Shown: in pieces, positions 57,608 through 61,888 of the stretch | Position numbering within the stretch: the first letter of the stretch is position 1 | How the letters are laid out: each line of letters opens with the position of its first letter | Assembly: GCA_028689665.1 (NCBI GenBank) | Contig: JAQVCR010000015.1 | Coordinates: 1 to 61,888 of the forward strand | Direction of reading: 5' to 3' | Length of the DNA stretch: 61,888 bases | Source: Muribaculaceae bacterium | GTDB taxonomy: Bacteria > Bacteroidota > Bacteroidia > Bacteroidales > Muribaculaceae | Translations under genes and position numbers: made by a program | The notes under the pieces: generated by a model | Told to the model about the DNA's origin: nothing | The model's input: only the letters and a program-made list of their open reading frames with translations | Database searches by the model: none

Positions 57608-58600
57608 ATGGCTATATTAGCATTTCAAAAACCCGACAAAGTATTAATGTTGGAAGCCGACAACTCCTTTGGCAAATTCGAATTTCGCCCTTTGGAGCCT
57701 GGTTATGGTGTAACCGTTGGAAATGCTTTGCGTAGAATTTTGCTCTCTTCCCTTGAAGGGTTCGCTATATCTTCTATTCGCATTGATGGCGTTAAGCACG
57801 AGTTCGCAACCATTCCCGGAGTTAAAGAAGATGTTACTAACATTATTCTCAATCTTAAAAAAGTGAGATTGAAACGTATTGTTGATGACACAGAATTTGA
57901 AAAAGCTTCGACTAAGGTAGCGGGACAAGATGTCTTTAGAGCCGGTGACCTCTCTAAATCTTTAACTGGATTTGAAGTTTTAAATCCCGATTTAGTTATT
58001 TGTCATTTGGATCCTAGCGCTAATTTCCAACTCGATTTTACTATTAACAAGGGTAGAGGATACGTCGTTGCCGACGAAAATCAATCACCTAATGATCCGA
58101 TTGACGTTATCGCAATCGACTCTTGCTATACTCCTATAGTTAATGTAAAATATTTTGTTGAACCTTATCGCGTTGAACAAAAAACCGACTACGAAAAACT
58201 TATTATTGAAGTTACAACAGACGGTTCGATTCAACCTAAAGATGCATTGAAAGAAGCTGCAAAAATTCTTATCCATCACTTTATGCTTTTCTCTGACGAG
58301 AAAATCTCGCTCGAAAATGCTGAAGGTGAAGACGATGAAGAATTTGACGAAGAAGTTCTACACATGCGTCAATTATTAAAGTCTAAACTAGTAGATATGG
58401 ACCTTTCGGTTCGTGCACTTAACTGCTTAAAATCTGCTGAAGTTGAAACTTTAGGTGAATTGGTCGTGTTCAACAAGACAGATTTATTAAAATTCCGCAA
58501 CTTTGGTAAGAAATCACTCACCGAGCTTGATGAGCTTCTTGCCAACCTCAACCTTTCCTTTGGAATGGATATCTCTAAGTATAAATTAGATAAAGAGTAA
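57608..58600 (+). CDS. rpoA: RNA polymerase alpha subunit
   Basis: 330 aa. The N-terminal dimerisation domain has [28 protein letters not shown] (about 25-52). An acidic linker ([11 protein letters not shown], about 238-248) joins the C-terminal domain with [21 protein letters not shown] (about 259-279), which binds activators and AT-rich DNA. It follows rpsD and is 6 bases from rplQ. Confidence 0.97.
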   Translation: MAILAFQKPDKVLMLEADNSFGKFEFRPLEPGYGVTVGNALRRILLSSLEGFAISSIRIDGVKHEFATIPGVKEDVTNIILNLKKVRLKRIVDDTEFEKASTKVAGQDVFRAGDLSKSLTGFEVLNPDLVICHLDPSANFQLDFTINKGRGYVVADENQSPNDPIDVIAIDSCYTPIVNVKYFVEPYRVEQKTDYEKLIIEVTTDGSIQPKDALKEAAKILIHHFMLFSDEKISLENAEGEDDEEFDEEVLHMRQLLKSKLVDMDLSVRALNCLKSAEVETLGELVVFNKTDLLKFRNFGKKSLTELDELLANLNLSFGMDISKYKLDKE

Positions 58601-58606
58601 TAAACG

Positions 58607-60476
<1,870 letters not shown>

Positions 60477-60481
60477 CTTAT

Positions 60482-61339
60482 TCATTCATACATTCTCAAT
60501 ACGCGAACGCCTGTATTCACCTTCGAAATACGTAGCATTTCGTACAACGAATTTTTATCAATCACTACTTCCTTCTCGATTGAAGAAGCATGTAGTAGAT
60601 ATGGCTCACCTTTTATTAATTTTATAATTCCCATATGCGAGGCATCTAATCCGTCTATTTTACATATCAAGATTACTATATCTCCATCTTTAAATCCTTC
60701 TTTTACATCTTTGAAATTTAATAATCTCTTTTTTATCAAAGGATATTTATGCGACCGGTAACCAATTTCAACATTCTTAATCTTGTTATAGTTATCATCA
60801 CTTTTTAAAGCTGGATATTGCTCACGGTTACTTGTCATATAATCGATAGTCTTTATTTCTGCCGAATATCGCGTAAAACTCGATGTTACATCTTTAATAT
60901 TACCTCGTGCAATATTGTCTACAATCCAATCGCTAGTGTAATGCAATCTAGAGGCATAACCATTAATTTCACCCTTGCGATACCGGTTATTCTCCAGAAA
61001 CGATGCGTAGTTTCTCCATGATGTCCTATTGTTTAATGTGGTTTCTGCAAGTGCTATCAATGTTTGCACAAATGTAGTACAGTCTAATTCTTCAATGTTA
61101 ATTACTAGCTTTTCGTCATCCCCCTCAAGCGTATGCCCAACGTATGGAGTTCCTAACAACTTCTCCCCATAGAATGCAATTAACTCATTCGAACTCTTTA
61201 ACCCTTTCAATTTGCCTTCTTTTAGCAGGCTCTCTATTATTATGGTGTCTTGGTCGCTGTGTATTTTTAAATCTTGTGGAGTGTATGCCATAAGATTTAA
61301 TGATATTATCATTAGAATTGATGTTATGATTTGTCTCAT
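60482..61339 (-). CDS. DUF1460 exported amidase-like protein
   Basis: 285 aa. A signal peptide (about 1-18, ending LMA) precedes a DUF1460 domain, a NlpC/P60-related papain-like fold. The nucleophile is the Cys in ELDCTTFVQTL near residue 87, and the His is in DASHMGIIKL near 237. Proteins of this family are linked to N-acetylmuramoyl-alanine amidase-type activity on peptidoglycan pieces, probably in the periplasm. The stop faces eno only 5 bases away, with no hairpin between, so the two mRNAs may overlap. Confidence 0.85.
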   Translation of the reverse strand: MRQIITSILMIISLNLMAYTPQDLKIHSDQDTIIIESLLKEGKLKGLKSSNELIAFYGEKLLGTPYVGHTLEGDDEKLVINIEELDCTTFVQTLIALAETTLNNRTSWRNYASFLENNRYRKGEINGYASRLHYTSDWIVDNIARGNIKDVTSSFTRYSAEIKTIDYMTSNREQYPALKSDDNYNKIKNVEIGYRSHKYPLIKKRLLNFKDVKEGFKDGDIVILICKIDGLDASHMGIIKLIKGEPYLLHASSIEKEVVIDKNSLYEMLRISKVNTGVRVLRMYE

Positions 61340-61516
61340 GTAGTTTATTTTTTTGCGAATTTACGAAAATTAATTCACTCGTACATTATCACAGACAAAG
61401 AACATTCCTTATACCACTTTTTTAATCGCTATTTTTGCATATTTCTGCTACTTTTTTGTCAAAGTGTTAAATCTATGTTAAAAGATACTTTTACAACTCA
61501 TATTTTGCTTAAATGT
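61340..61516. other. AT-rich gap before the terminal promoter
   Basis: No gene, repeat or tRNA is visible. A TAAATTCG box (complement, near 61352-61359) may be the -7 element of the DUF1460 gene, with one mismatch to consensus. Confidence 0.4.
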
Positions 61517-61547
61517 TTTGCAGATTAAATTTTAAAGCCTACCTTTG
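61517..61547 (+). promoter_or_regulatory. Strong promoter, probably of an rRNA operon
   Basis: TTTG at 61517-61520, 19 bases, then TACCTTTG at 61540-61547: a full consensus match pointing right. A second weaker candidate (TTTG at 61627-61630, 21 bases, TATCTTTA at 61652-61659) lies in its leader. Tandem promoters are normal for rRNA operons. Confidence 0.7.
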
Positions 61548-61888
61548 TACCCGCTTAGAGAAACGCCCTGAATTTTATATTCTATTTTTAAACAAAATGA
61601 AAATAAAATAAATTATTCTTAAATGATTTGGAAGGCGATGTTTTTTGATTGTATCTTTACAGGACTTTCGCGAAACAAACAAAGAGCGAAAAATGAAATA
61701 GTTCATTGAAATACTTGCAATAGACAAATAAGTAGTACGAGACAAGGAAGGCGTCCTAAAAATAGGACAGTTCCCGTCGAGTTCCAAAAATAAAAGGTAA
61801 AAATAAACAGCACAACCACAGTCGGGGCAAACACAACGCAAAGTTGGAAGTTGAATTGTACAAAGAAACAAAAGAAACAAAAAAGTAT
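61548..61888 (+). ncRNA. Putative 16S rRNA leader (runs off the window)
   Basis: About 340 bases without a gene follow the strong promoter. The stretch AGTTCATTGAAATACTTGCA (61701-61720) resembles the boxA-like GTTCTTTGA element of Bacteroidetes rRNA leaders. A GTCCTA/TAGGAC hairpin lies at 61753-61768, and the end becomes A-rich as expected just before mature 16S. The 16S gene itself is not in the window, so this is inference from pattern and position. Confidence 0.55.

Noticed and set aside
61575-61880. 101-codon open frame on the - strand at the right end
   Set aside because: Low-complexity composition, opposite to the strong promoter and leader, with no recognisable domain.

Overview
The window looks like chromosome from an AT-rich member of the Bacteroidales; I cannot place it to genus. 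The pointers are promoters of the Bacteroides type (TTTG about 20 bases before TAnnTTTG, usually read as TATCTTTG or TATATTTG), little Shine-Dalgarno sequence, a type IX secretion-like sorting domain, Omp28-like, DUF4292 and DUF1460 proteins, a carboxynorspermidine-type polyamine dehydrogenase and zinc-less L36 and S14. Nearly all genes are core housekeeping genes; the one clearly accessory stretch is 9.8-13.1 kb.

Layout. 1-240: three tandem 77-bp units (the last partial), each with a full promoter, in front of a polyamine gene (241-1437, +). 1644-9541 (all -): greA-HIT, preceded by the operon dut, TPR protein, DUF4292 lipoprotein, EnvC-like LytM protein, FemAB/GNAT-like protein and Wzx-like flippase. 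9836-13105 (+): a broken beta-helix protein followed by a headless BspA-like leucine-rich repeat protein with a sorting domain. 13249-15429 (-): CPA2 antiporter with a stress-protein tail. 15705-17668 (+): asd and an Omp28-like thioredoxin-fold protein. 17752-21475 (-): long-chain acyl-CoA ligase, prfB (with its programmed frameshift) and argB. 21817-22875 (+): an ArgE-type M20 deacylase. 22944-30367 (-): parE-coaD, then two rhomboids, an EEP-family protein and an M3 peptidase. 30433-33425: three glycosyltransferases. 33479-40801: a TlpA-like lipoprotein, pnp, an S41 protease, a GlmU-like protein and rfbC.

40910-59129 (+) is one long ribosomal block: rpsL-rpsG-fusA joined directly to the S10, spc and alpha gene sets, with secY, map, infA and rpoA, and without tuf or adk. 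A strong promoter opens it and a strong hairpin closes it. Unusually long spacers before rpsG (157 nt) and rpsD (132 nt) carry hairpins and are candidate autoregulatory sites. Enolase and a DUF1460 protein follow. The last 370 bases hold a strong promoter and a long untranslated leader that read rightwards out of the window and resemble the start of an rRNA operon.

I found no CRISPR array, insertion sequence, tRNA or complete prophage, and no convincing new multi-gene system. The most informative signals are the tandem promoter repeat, the T9 tract and double frame break in the surface-protein locus, the prfB recoding site, the greA leader hairpin, the ribosomal-operon spacers and the putative rRNA leader. 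Several gene starts were moved downstream of the longest open frame to match family N-termini.
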